Assembly: GCA_036380275.1 (NCBI GenBank)
Contig: DASVFB010000100.1
Coordinates: 1 to 7,121 of the forward strand
Reading direction: 5' to 3'
DNA from: DASVFB01 sp036380275
GTDB lineage: Bacteria > Actinomycetota > Thermoleophilia > Gaiellales > Gaiellaceae
DNA length: 7,121 nt
Shown: one piece after another, positions 1 to 4,808 of the stretch
How positions within the stretch are numbered: the stretch's first letter is position 1
Layout of the letters: each line of letters opens with the position of its first letter
Made by a program: the position numbers and the translations under genes
The notes under the pieces: model-generated
Database searches by the model: none
The model's input: only the letters and a program-made list of their open reading frames with translations
What the model was told of the DNA's origin: nothing

Positions 1-138
1 GCATTTTCGGCCTCTGAATGACCGCAGGGTGCTCAGAGGAGCACCCCGCAGTCTGCCGTCAGTCGGCTCCGGACCGCCGCATAGCGTCGGAGCCAGCTCC
101 AATTGTACGCGGGAAAGGCCGCCAAGAAAAGGCGTTGA
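1..138. other. Non-coding left edge with two hairpins
   Basis: No credible gene is visible here; the open frames lack family character and overlap one another. Two perfect inverted repeats stand out. Positions 27-34 pair with 39-46 (8 bp, AGAG loop). Positions 65-71 pair with 88-94 (7 bp, arms GGCTCCG/CGGAGCC), with a smaller CGC-ATA-GCG pairing inside the loop. Neither is followed by a clear T-run on either strand, so they are not textbook intrinsic terminators. The segment lies just downstream of the minus-strand PRC-barrel-like gene, so the hairpins could end or protect that transcript. They could equally belong to a gene left of the window. Confidence 0.5.
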
Positions 139-393
139 CTACAGAAAGCTGAGCAGGCCTTCGCGGCCGACGCGCAGCCCGATCACCCGGCTTTGCCCGT
201 CGATCTGCTCGATCGCCTCCGCAGGCACGAGGCGCCGCTTGCGCGCGAAGAAGCCGGTGCGAACCGCGAGCGCATCCGGCTCGTCGGGCGTCGTCCCGTA
301 CATGGGACATTCGACGCGGCCGACCAGCCTTCCGTGCGCGTCGGCGACGAGGTATCCACGCGTTCCACGGAGGTCGTAGGCGACAGCGCTCAC
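139..393 (-). CDS. PRC-barrel-like small protein
   Basis: This 84-residue protein starts with GTG at 393 and stops with TAG at 141-139. It reads as one PRC-barrel-like beta domain: RGYLVADAHGRLVGRVE (residues ~12-28) is the typical 'V.D..G..VG.V' opening. It is followed by an R-K-R-R-L-V-P segment (~52-58), an acidic turn and a final V-I-G-L-R-V strand (~69-74). PRC-barrel domains occur in RimM, in photosynthetic reaction centre H subunits and in many small stand-alone bacterial proteins of unknown role. No signal peptide or membrane segment is visible, so it is probably cytosolic. A GAGGA lies about 15 nt before the GTG, farther than usual, so the start is only moderately certain. It follows the membrane gene at 452-895 on the same strand, but a likely terminator lies between. 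Family assignment is by eye; no specific function can be given. Confidence 0.72.
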   Translation of the reverse strand: MSAVAYDLRGTRGYLVADAHGRLVGRVECPMYGTTPDEPDALAVRTGFFARKRRLVPAEAIEQIDGQSRVIGLRVGREGLLSFL

Positions 394-420
394 TGGTGGC
401 GACGCTATTCCTCGCCTATG

Positions 421-444
421 AAAAAACTCACCAGTCTGGGTAAG
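421..444 (-). terminator. Intrinsic terminator after membrane gene pair
   Basis: On the minus strand, CTTACC (444-439) pairs with GGTGAG (432-427), with one G-U pair, around the six-base loop CAGACT. Six T residues (426-421) follow directly. It starts 8 bases after the stop codon of the gene at 452-895, where a Rho-independent terminator for the two-gene membrane operon would sit. The stem is only 6 bp, so termination may be partial and allow read-through into the PRC-barrel-like gene. Confidence 0.6.
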
Positions 445-451
445 GGTTGTG

Positions 452-895
452 TTAAGCGCCAGGCTTCGCGGTCATCGCCCACCAGGCGACGACGAGTGCG
501 ACGAGGTAGACGCCCGCCAGGCCGGCGAAGTACCGTGCGACGCTTGGCTTCCGTCGCAGTGCGAGCCAGCCGAGCACTGTCAGAGCGATCAGCACGAGCG
601 CGCCGCCGTCGCCCACGACGATGCCCGTGCTGATCCACGTCGGCATGTCGGGATCTAGGTCTTCCTTGTCGAAGATCCACTGCGCGCCGACACGCATCAC
701 GACGTATGCCGGCCAAACGACGGCGAGCAGCGTAACGAAGGCGGTGCGGCGGGCGAAGACTGCCTGCTCGGGCATCCGCTGCCCTGCCAAGGAAAGCAGG
801 AGGATCGCGCCGACCCCGCCGAATAGCGCCATGGCGCCGAGAACGTGTACGAAGAGCGGGAAGTCCCACGAATCTAGGCGGAGGGCTGCAATCAT
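452..895 (-). CDS. Four-helix integral membrane protein, DUF2269-like
   Basis: This 147-residue hydrophobic protein has four predicted transmembrane helices at about residues 12-35, 50-70, 88-112 and 119-141. Helix 1 contains F-V-H-V-L-G-A-x4-F-G-G, with His17 in the membrane. The upstream gene has the same 'H-x2-GA-x4-GG' pattern, and both proteins end in K-P-G-A, so the two look like tandem paralogues. The pattern resembles the DUF2269 type of uncharacterised bacterial membrane proteins. A histidine in helix 1 could bind heme or metal, but nothing here proves it. The ATG at 895-893 overlaps the upstream TGA (ATGA), and GGGAG lies 7 nt before it, so the start is well supported and translation is probably coupled. 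The product is inferred to be in the cytoplasmic membrane. Substrate and partners are unknown. Confidence 0.8.
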   Translation of the reverse strand: MIAALRLDSWDFPLFVHVLGAMALFGGVGAILLLSLAGQRMPEQAVFARRTAFVTLLAVVWPAYVVMRVGAQWIFDKEDLDPDMPTWISTGIVVGDGGALVLIALTVLGWLALRRKPSVARYFAGLAGVYLVALVVAWWAMTAKPGA

Positions 896-1374
896 CCGCC
901 GGCTCCCGGTTTCCAGATCATGAGCACGAGGATCGCGAGAGCGAGCAGGCTCGAGGCGACGTTGAGCGACAGCGCGATCGGATCGCGAACGCGCGCCCGG
1001 AGCTCGGCGCTCGGAGTGTCACCTTCGGCGGCAAGTCGCTGGGCGAGCAGGCGCGTCTCCTTGTCGCGTTTGCCGCCGGCGCCTCCGAGCGGACCCGCGA
1101 CGAGCCACATGATGAGCGCGGCCAGGATCCAACCGTCCGTCCACTTGTAGAAGTCGAGGTATGAGACGAGCCAGAGCCCGAAGACGAGAGTCGTGATCAT
1201 CCCGATGCCGATGGCCGCGGCCGCCGCGCCGGTCAGCCGCATGAGGAGGGCGATCTCGCTCGGGAGCTCGCGCCGGACGGCCGCGATCCCGAACGTCCAT
1301 GCGACGACGATGCCGCCGACGAGCAGGAAGGCGCCGCTCATGTGCAGGAAGAGGAGCCACTCGTACTTGTCCAC
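892..1374 (-). CDS. Four-helix integral membrane protein, DUF2269-like (first of pair)
   Basis: The 160-residue product starts at GTG 1374 with M-D-K-Y-E-W. Four hydrophobic helices lie at about residues 6-32, 47-71, 81-98 and 133-154. A charged soluble loop rich in Arg, Lys and Glu (about 101-131) lies between helices 3 and 4. Helix 1 carries L-H-M-S-G-A-x4-G-G with His11, the signature also seen in the next gene, and the C-terminus ends M-I-W-K-P-G-A. It is best described as DUF2269-like, function unknown. The frame stays open far upstream, antisense to the kinase gene, but membrane-protein character begins only here, so the short start is chosen. No Shine-Dalgarno is visible. A TATTCT hexamer ends 6 nt before the GTG, which suggests a leaderless mRNA. 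The TGA overlaps the next gene's ATG. Confidence 0.8.
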   Translation of the reverse strand: MDKYEWLLFLHMSGAFLLVGGIVVAWTFGIAAVRRELPSEIALLMRLTGAAAAAIGIGMITTLVFGLWLVSYLDFYKWTDGWILAALIMWLVAGPLGGAGGKRDKETRLLAQRLAAEGDTPSAELRARVRDPIALSLNVASSLLALAILVLMIWKPGAGG

Positions 1375-1380
1375 GTGGAG

Positions 1381-1386
1381 AGAATA
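1381..1386 (-). promoter_or_regulatory. Putative -10 element for leaderless membrane-gene transcript
   Basis: Read on the minus strand this is TATTCT, four of six matches to TATAAT. It ends six bases before the GTG at 1374, so transcription would begin at or next to the start codon. No convincing -35 hexamer is seen at the proper spacing. It lies just before the chosen start of the divergent kinase gene, so both genes' start signals share about 20 bp. Confidence 0.35.
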
Positions 1387-1395
1387 CGACGGACG

Positions 1396-2802
1396 ATGGA
1401 CGAGACGAGGCGACACCTGCAGCTCCTGACGGAGACGATCGAGGCGGTCAACTCGACGCTCGATCTCGAGGAGGTGCTCGCGCTCGTCGCGCGCAAAGTG
1501 GCCGACGCGCTCGGCGCAGATGCGTGCTTCGTTTACCTCTACGATGAGCGCAGCACCGAGCTCGTGCTTCGCGCAACGTTCGGCACGCGCGTCGAGGAGA
1601 TGACGAAGCGTCCCCGGCTGTCGCTCGGTGAGGGAATCACGGGAGTCGCGGCGCAGGAGCGCCTGCCCGTGATGCTGCCGACCGAGGCGCACCTCGATCC
1701 GCGCTTCAAGTCCTTCCCGAACCTTCCCGAGGACCGGTTCCAGTCGATCCTCGCCGTGCCCATCCTCGCGCGCGACAAGCTCGAGGGCGCGCTCAACGTC
1801 CGGACGATCGAGCCGCGCGATTTCACGCAGGGCGAGATCGGGCTGCTGCTGGCGATCGCGGCGCAGGTCGCGCAGTCGATCCAGCACGCGCGTCTGTACG
1901 CTGCAACGCAGCGCCGGCTCGTCGAGCTGGAGGCGCTGGCGCGCATCTCCGAGGCCGTCTCGGACTCGCTCTACCTCGAGGAGTCGCTGGCGGCGATCGT
2001 CCGTACGACTATGGACGCGCTCGGCGCCACGGGCGCGGCGATCGTGCTCGACGACGGCGAGATCGCGTGGCCCGAGGGCCGTGCCGGGGCGTATGCGGAG
2101 CGGCTGCCGCTGCGCTGGCGCGGGCGGCAGATCGGCGAGCTCGTCTGCGACCGCGACACGCCGTTCACCGAGGACGACCGGCAGCTGCTCGTCTCCATCG
2201 CGCACCACGCCGCGGTTGCGCTCGAGCACGGCCGCGCCGTGCTTCGAGGCGTGCTCGCCCAGGAGATCCATCATCGGGTCAAGAACAACCTCCAGACGGT
2301 CGCGTCCCTCCTTCGCTTGCAGGCCCGCGCGACCGACGGCGTCGACCCGGGCGAGGCGCTCGAGCACTCGGTGAACCGGATCCTCGCGATCGCCGCCGTA
2401 CACGAGGTGCTCACGGAACGCCGTGACGACGACGTGCTGCTCGACGACCTGCTCGACCGGCTCCGAGCGATGCTCGTCCAGGGGATCGGCGGTGACAAGC
2501 GCGTGGAGTCGGCGCTCGAGCCCGTCGCCCTCGCCGGTTCGAGAGCGACGGCGCTCGCTCTCGTGTTCAGCGAGCTGCTGCAGAACGCGCTCGAGCACGG
2601 CGGCGAGGACGTGCGCATCGAGCTCACGCAGCGAAATGGCGACGTTGTCCTCGCGATCGCCGACTCGGGCGCCGGTGCGGTCGGCGGCGAGACCGGGACG
2701 GGGCTCTCGATCGTGCGCGCGCTGGTGCGGGACGAGTTGAACGGCCGCTTCGAGCTTCTCCGCGGCGAGGGCACGCGAGCCGAAGTCGTCTTCCCCGCCT
2801 GA
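1396..2802 (+). CDS. Sensor histidine kinase, GAF-GAF-HisKA_2-HATPase_c
   Basis: This soluble 468-residue kinase is predicted to autophosphorylate on histidine and pass the phosphate to a response regulator. Residues ~10-165 form a GAF domain containing G-E-G-I-T-G and S-I-L-A-V-P-I. Residues ~180-285 form a second, shorter, degenerate GAF. The HisKA_2 box E-I-H-H-R-V-K-N-N-L-Q contains His292-His293; the His before Arg (293) is the likely phosphoacceptor. The ATPase has the N-box Asn397 (E-L-L-Q-N-A), the G1 box D423-S-G-A-G and the G2 box G434-T-G-L-S. No membrane segment is present, so a cytosolic signal is sensed; GAF domains bind small ligands, but the ligand is unknown. The start is ATG 1396; GTG 1375, directly back to back with the divergent gene's GTG, is an alternative. 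HisKA_2 kinases pair with ANTAR regulators (EutW/EutV), and one lies at 4239-4808. Confidence 0.92.
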   Translation: MDETRRHLQLLTETIEAVNSTLDLEEVLALVARKVADALGADACFVYLYDERSTELVLRATFGTRVEEMTKRPRLSLGEGITGVAAQERLPVMLPTEAHLDPRFKSFPNLPEDRFQSILAVPILARDKLEGALNVRTIEPRDFTQGEIGLLLAIAAQVAQSIQHARLYAATQRRLVELEALARISEAVSDSLYLEESLAAIVRTTMDALGATGAAIVLDDGEIAWPEGRAGAYAERLPLRWRGRQIGELVCDRDTPFTEDDRQLLVSIAHHAAVALEHGRAVLRGVLAQEIHHRVKNNLQTVASLLRLQARATDGVDPGEALEHSVNRILAIAAVHEVLTERRDDDVLLDDLLDRLRAMLVQGIGGDKRVESALEPVALAGSRATALALVFSELLQNALEHGGEDVRIELTQRNGDVVLAIADSGAGAVGGETGTGLSIVRALVRDELNGRFELLRGEGTRAEVVFPA

Positions 2803-2838
2803 TTCCTAGTACGCAGTCAACCAGACCTTGCCGAAGCT

Positions 2839-2858
2839 GCTCGCGATCCGTCGCGAGC
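2839..2858. other. Perfect 8-bp hairpin after kinase gene
   Basis: GCTCGCGA (2839-2846) pairs with TCGCGAGC (2851-2858) around a TCCG loop, 37 bases past the kinase stop. There is no T-run on the plus strand, so intrinsic termination is doubtful. It may protect an mRNA 3' end or act with the next hairpin (2901-2918, GTCGAGG/CCTCGAC, loop CGTC) in this convergent 136-bp gap. Confidence 0.4.
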
Positions 2859-2900
2859 CGCCGCCCATAAGCGATGCGGCCGAGCTCCCGCAGGAGTCGT

Positions 2901-2937
2901 GTCGAGGCGTCCCTCGACGAAAACGCTTTGCAAGCGC
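2901..2937 (-). terminator. Putative terminator of the double-HxlR regulator gene
   Basis: Just past the regulator's stop codon, the minus strand forms CGCTT (2936-2932), loop GCA, AAGCG (2928-2924), followed by TTTT (2923-2920). A second perfect 7-bp hairpin follows at once (2918-2912 with 2907-2901). The first stem is short (5 bp) and its T-run has only four bases, so it is a weak intrinsic terminator candidate, perhaps strengthened by the second hairpin. Confidence 0.4.
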
Positions 2938-2938
2938 A

Positions 2939-3454
2939 TCACGCGACGATCCGTTGCAGCCTGCGGCCGGACTGCGTGGCCGAGTAGACGCTTCGCGGCG
3001 GATAGGCGTCCTCGATGCGACGCTCGACCAGGTCGGCGCCCTGGAGGTCCTTGAGCGCCAGCGCGAGCGCGCGCGGCGTCACCCCGGGCAGTGCGGCGCG
3101 GAGCTCGGAGAAGCGAGCCGGCTGCGTGAGTGCGGCGAGGACGGGTAGAGACCACTTGCGGAGGAGCACTTCGTCTTCGTCGACCGACTCGAGCAGCTTC
3201 GCGCAGCGGCGCGCAGCGACCTCGCCGCTTGGTGTGAGAACGTACTCGGGCCGCAACGGGTGGCCGTAGCCCGGATTCCGCGCCACGAGCCCGAGCTCCA
3301 GCAGCGAGTCGAGCGTCCGCCTCAGCGACTCGCGGCCGACGCCGAGCGTTCCCACGAGTGCCGCGAAGCGAGATCCTCTCTGCCGCAGCAGCTCGGCGAG
3401 GACCGGTGCCGACCAGCGGTGGTGGAAGATGGCGATCAGATCGCTGATTGACAC
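2939..3454 (-). CDS. Tandem HxlR-type winged-helix transcriptional regulator
   Basis: The 171-residue protein, from GTG 3454, reads as two HxlR-like winged helix-turn-helix domains in one chain. Domain 1 (~5-90) has H-H-R-W-S-A-P-V-L-A-E-L-L, a recognition region E-S-L-R-R-T-L-D-S-L and a wing ending E-Y-V-L-T-P-S-G. Domain 2 (~97-171) has R-K-W-S-L-P-V-L-A-A-L, then F-S-E-L-R-A-A-L-P-G-V-T-P-R and S-V-Y-S-A-T-Q-S-G. Known HxlR proteins are about 100-130 residues, have one such domain and act as dimers, so this may be an intramolecular dimer. Only one cysteine (Cys84) is present, and none near the N-terminus where YodB/HypR sense electrophiles. The frame is open farther upstream, but that extension would run through the promoters and into the divergent VOC gene, so GTG 3454 is chosen; it lies 12 nt past a strong -10. 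It likely controls itself and the operon at 3513-5700. Confidence 0.85.
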   Translation of the reverse strand: MSISDLIAIFHHRWSAPVLAELLRQRGSRFAALVGTLGVGRESLRRTLDSLLELGLVARNPGYGHPLRPEYVLTPSGEVAARRCAKLLESVDEDEVLLRKWSLPVLAALTQPARFSELRAALPGVTPRALALALKDLQGADLVERRIEDAYPPRSVYSATQSGRRLQRIVA

Positions 3455-3474
3455 AGAACTGAACTTAGTATAAA
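3448..3474 (+). promoter_or_regulatory. Sigma70-like promoter of VOC-to-NIPSNAP operon
   Basis: A perfect TTGACA (3448-3453) and TATAAA (3469-3474) are separated by 15 bp, slightly short of the ideal 17. Transcription would start near 3481 and give a leader of about 30 nt before GTG 3513. The patch is AT-rich against its GC-rich surroundings. The -35 overlaps the divergent regulator's start codon, and the -10 overlaps that gene's -10, so regulator binding here could block both directions. Confidence 0.6.
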
Positions 3475-3495
3475 AACAGCGCAGGATAACGGCAA
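3467..3495 (-). promoter_or_regulatory. Sigma70-like promoter of the HxlR-type regulator
   Basis: On the minus strand, TTGCCG (3495-3490; four of six matches to TTGACA) and TATACT (3472-3467; five of six to TATAAT) are spaced exactly 17 bp apart. The predicted transcription start, near 3460, leaves only about 6 nt before GTG 3454, so the mRNA is leaderless or nearly so. The element overlaps the divergent operon's -10 and its leader. Confidence 0.65.
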
Positions 3496-3500
3496 CCACG

Positions 3501-3507
3501 GAAGGAG
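3501..3507 (+). promoter_or_regulatory. Shine-Dalgarno of the VOC gene
   Basis: GAAGGAG lies 5 nt before GTG 3513. It is the clearest ribosome binding site in the window and fixes the start of the first gene in the operon. Confidence 0.75.
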
Positions 3508-3512
3508 CGACC

Positions 3513-3926
3513 GTGAGCGAGACCGCAACACAGCCTCTGACGACACCGTTCGAGTACGGGGAGACGATGGTGATCTCCGTGAACGTGTCGAACTTCGACG
3601 CAGCCGTCGAGTGGTACGGCAAGGCGCTCGGCTTCGAGCTCGTCTACCGCCTCGACCAGTACGGTTGGGGTGAGGTGCGCACGCCGCTGACAGGGATCAC
3701 GATCGGCCTCGGCCAGAGCGAGGAGCTGAAGCACGGCGGCACCGTGCCGACGTTCACCGTCAAGGACATCGAGGCAGCCCGCGCGCACCTCGAGTCGCTC
3801 GACACGCGCTTCGACGGCGACACGTACGAGATCGACGGCATGGTGAAGCTCGCGACGTTCTACGACCCCGACGGGAACGCGTGGATGCTCGCGGAGCAGC
3901 TCGCGACCGACACCCGCGAGCACTAG
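3513..3926 (+). CDS. VOC (glyoxalase/bleomycin-resistance fold) protein
   Basis: The 137-residue product has one vicinal-oxygen-chelate domain (residues ~17-131) made of two beta-alpha-beta-beta-beta modules. The first contains V-S-N-F-D-A-A-V-E-W-Y-G-K-A-L-G-F (~25-41); the second contains F-T-V-K-D-I-E-A-A (~81-89) and F-Y-D-P-D-G-N (~116-122). The family includes glyoxalase I, extradiol dioxygenases, fosfomycin-resistance enzymes and metal-free binding proteins. In a by-eye alignment with FosA, the three metal-ligand positions hold Ser22, Val78 and Met125 rather than His, His and Glu. It may therefore bind ligand without metal, or use other residues (Glu54, Glu128). GTG 3513 has a strong Shine-Dalgarno. 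It is the first gene of a tight operon, four bases before the next gene, and diverges from the HxlR-type regulator. Substrate is unknown; toxic small-molecule detoxification is inferred. Confidence 0.85.
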   Translation: MSETATQPLTTPFEYGETMVISVNVSNFDAAVEWYGKALGFELVYRLDQYGWGEVRTPLTGITIGLGQSEELKHGGTVPTFTVKDIEAARAHLESLDTRFDGDTYEIDGMVKLATFYDPDGNAWMLAEQLATDTREH

Positions 3927-3930
3927 GGCG

Positions 3931-4251
3931 TTGGAGCTGCAGCAGTACACGTTCGTCCTCCTTCGCCGGCCGCCGGATGCGCCGGACTATCCGGAGGAGC
4001 GACTGGACGAGATTCAGGATCAGCACCTCGCGCACCTCGCGGAACTGCACGAGCGCGGGGTGCTGCTCCTGGCGGGGCCGTTCGGCGACCAGCCCGACGA
4101 GTCGCTGCGCGGGCTCTGCGTGATGACGACGGGCGTCAGCGAGACGCGTGCACTGATGGCGAACGATCCCGCCGTCAGAGCCGGGCGGCTCGAGCCCGAG
4201 GTGATGAGCTGGTGGACCGCGCCGGGTAGCCTCCCCGCATCCGGATCCTGA
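3931..4251 (+). CDS. YciI-like (YCII family) protein
   Basis: The product has 106 residues from TTG 3931 and reads as one YciI-type ferredoxin-like alpha/beta domain. It opens with the strand Q-Y-T-F-V-L-L-R (~5-12). A helix with H32-L-A-H35-L-A-E-L-H-E-R-G and the family's L-L-A-G-P-F segment (~46-51) follow. It ends near S-W-W-T-A, after which the tail looks unconserved. YciI-like proteins are small, usually dimeric, with a conserved His suspected to be catalytic. Many are uncharacterised, some act in chloro-aromatic catabolism, and some relatives resemble muconolactone isomerase. It starts 4 bp after the VOC stop with only a weak GGGCG before it, so translational coupling is likely. Its 3' end overlaps the next gene in another frame. 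An enzymatic role beside the VOC protein is inferred. Confidence 0.85.
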   Translation: MELQQYTFVLLRRPPDAPDYPEERLDEIQDQHLAHLAELHERGVLLLAGPFGDQPDESLRGLCVMTTGVSETRALMANDPAVRAGRLEPEVMSWWTAPGSLPASGS

Positions 4252-4808
4252 TCGCGGAAGACGAGACGATCATCAGGCTCGACCTCGTCGAGTTGCTGCA
4301 GCGCGCGGGGATGGACGTGGTCGGCGAGGCGCGCGACGGCGAGGAGGCGGTCGAGCTCGCGCTTCGGCTCGAGCCCGACCTCGCGATCATGGACGTGAAG
4401 ATGCCGAAGCTCGACGGCATCGAGGCGGCGCGACGAATCATTGCCGAGCGGCCGATCCCGATCGTCCTGCTCACGGCGTACGGGCAGGACGAGCTCGTAT
4501 CGCGCGCGGTCGAGGCCGGTGTGTTCGGCTACCTCGTCAAGCCGTTCCGGGAAGCGGACCTGCTGCCGGCGATCCAGACCGCGCGCGCACGGCACGACGA
4601 GCTCGCGGCCGTCCGCGAGGAGGCGGAGTCGCTGTCCGAGGCGCTCGCCGCGCGCAAGGCGATCGAGCGGGCGAAGGGGTTGCTGATGGAGAAGGAGGGG
4701 CTATCCGAGCAGGATGCATTCGCGCGCCTGCGCAAGGCGTCGCAGGTCTCGGGCCGCCCGCTGAAGGTCGTGGCCGAGGCTGTCGTCGCGACGTTCCTCG
4801 AGCAGTGA
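4239..4808 (+). CDS. Response regulator, receiver plus ANTAR RNA-binding domain
   Basis: Residues 1-~118 form a receiver domain: acidic cluster E7-D8-E9, phosphoacceptor Asp52 (I-M-D-V-K-M-P), Thr79 (L-L-T-A-Y-G) and Lys101 (L-V-K-P-F). A coiled-coil-like linker leads to an ANTAR domain (~131-187) with A-R-K-A-I-E-R-A-K-G-L-L-M. ANTAR proteins bind paired hexaloop RNA hairpins and prevent transcription termination when phosphorylated. Numbering assumes that ATC at 4239 is codon 1, where relatives have Met (M-R-I-L-I-A-E-D-E). An in-frame TAG at 4227 bars a start farther upstream. The other options are CTG 4248, overlapping the previous TGA (CTGA), or TTG 4293, which would delete the acidic cluster and strand 1. 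A gene caller would probably choose 4293. The likely partner kinase is at 1396-2802. Its stop overlaps the next gene's GTG. Confidence 0.88.
   Translation: MRILIAEDETIIRLDLVELLQRAGMDVVGEARDGEEAVELALRLEPDLAIMDVKMPKLDGIEAARRIIAERPIPIVLLTAYGQDELVSRAVEAGVFGYLVKPFREADLLPAIQTARARHDELAAVREEAESLSEALAARKAIERAKGLLMEKEGLSEQDAFARLRKASQVSGRPLKVVAEAVVATFLEQ

Noticed and set aside
1..138. tRNA, tmRNA or CRISPR-like element at the left edge
   Set aside because: No T-arm GTTCGA-type motif, CCA end or acceptor pairing, and no regularly spaced repeats; only two separate hairpins.
1375..2598. A very long minus-strand open frame antisense to the kinase gene, continuous with the membrane protein at 892-1374
   Set aside because: High GC at third positions often keeps an antisense frame open. 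The translated part before residue M-D-K-Y-E-W is Arg/Glu/Leu/Val-rich with no recognisable family, while the plus strand gives a complete kinase with all motifs.
2839..2918. Hairpins in the 2803-2938 gap as a dual-hexaloop ANTAR RNA target
   Set aside because: On the minus strand one stem can show loop ACGGAT (A1, G4), but only if its closing A-T pair is opened. The other stem would give GGACGC, which lacks A1 and G4. The stems are about 42 nt apart with no terminator overlap, so the pair does not meet the known pattern.
3481..3512. ANTAR target or riboswitch in the operon leader
   Set aside because: The predicted leader is only about 32 nt and shows no paired hairpins or terminator.
3455..3622. 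N-terminal extension of the HxlR-type regulator to an upstream start
   Set aside because: The extension would cross both promoters and run antisense through the start of the VOC gene. Its sequence is unlike any HxlR N-terminus, and GTG 3454 sits properly behind a strong -10.
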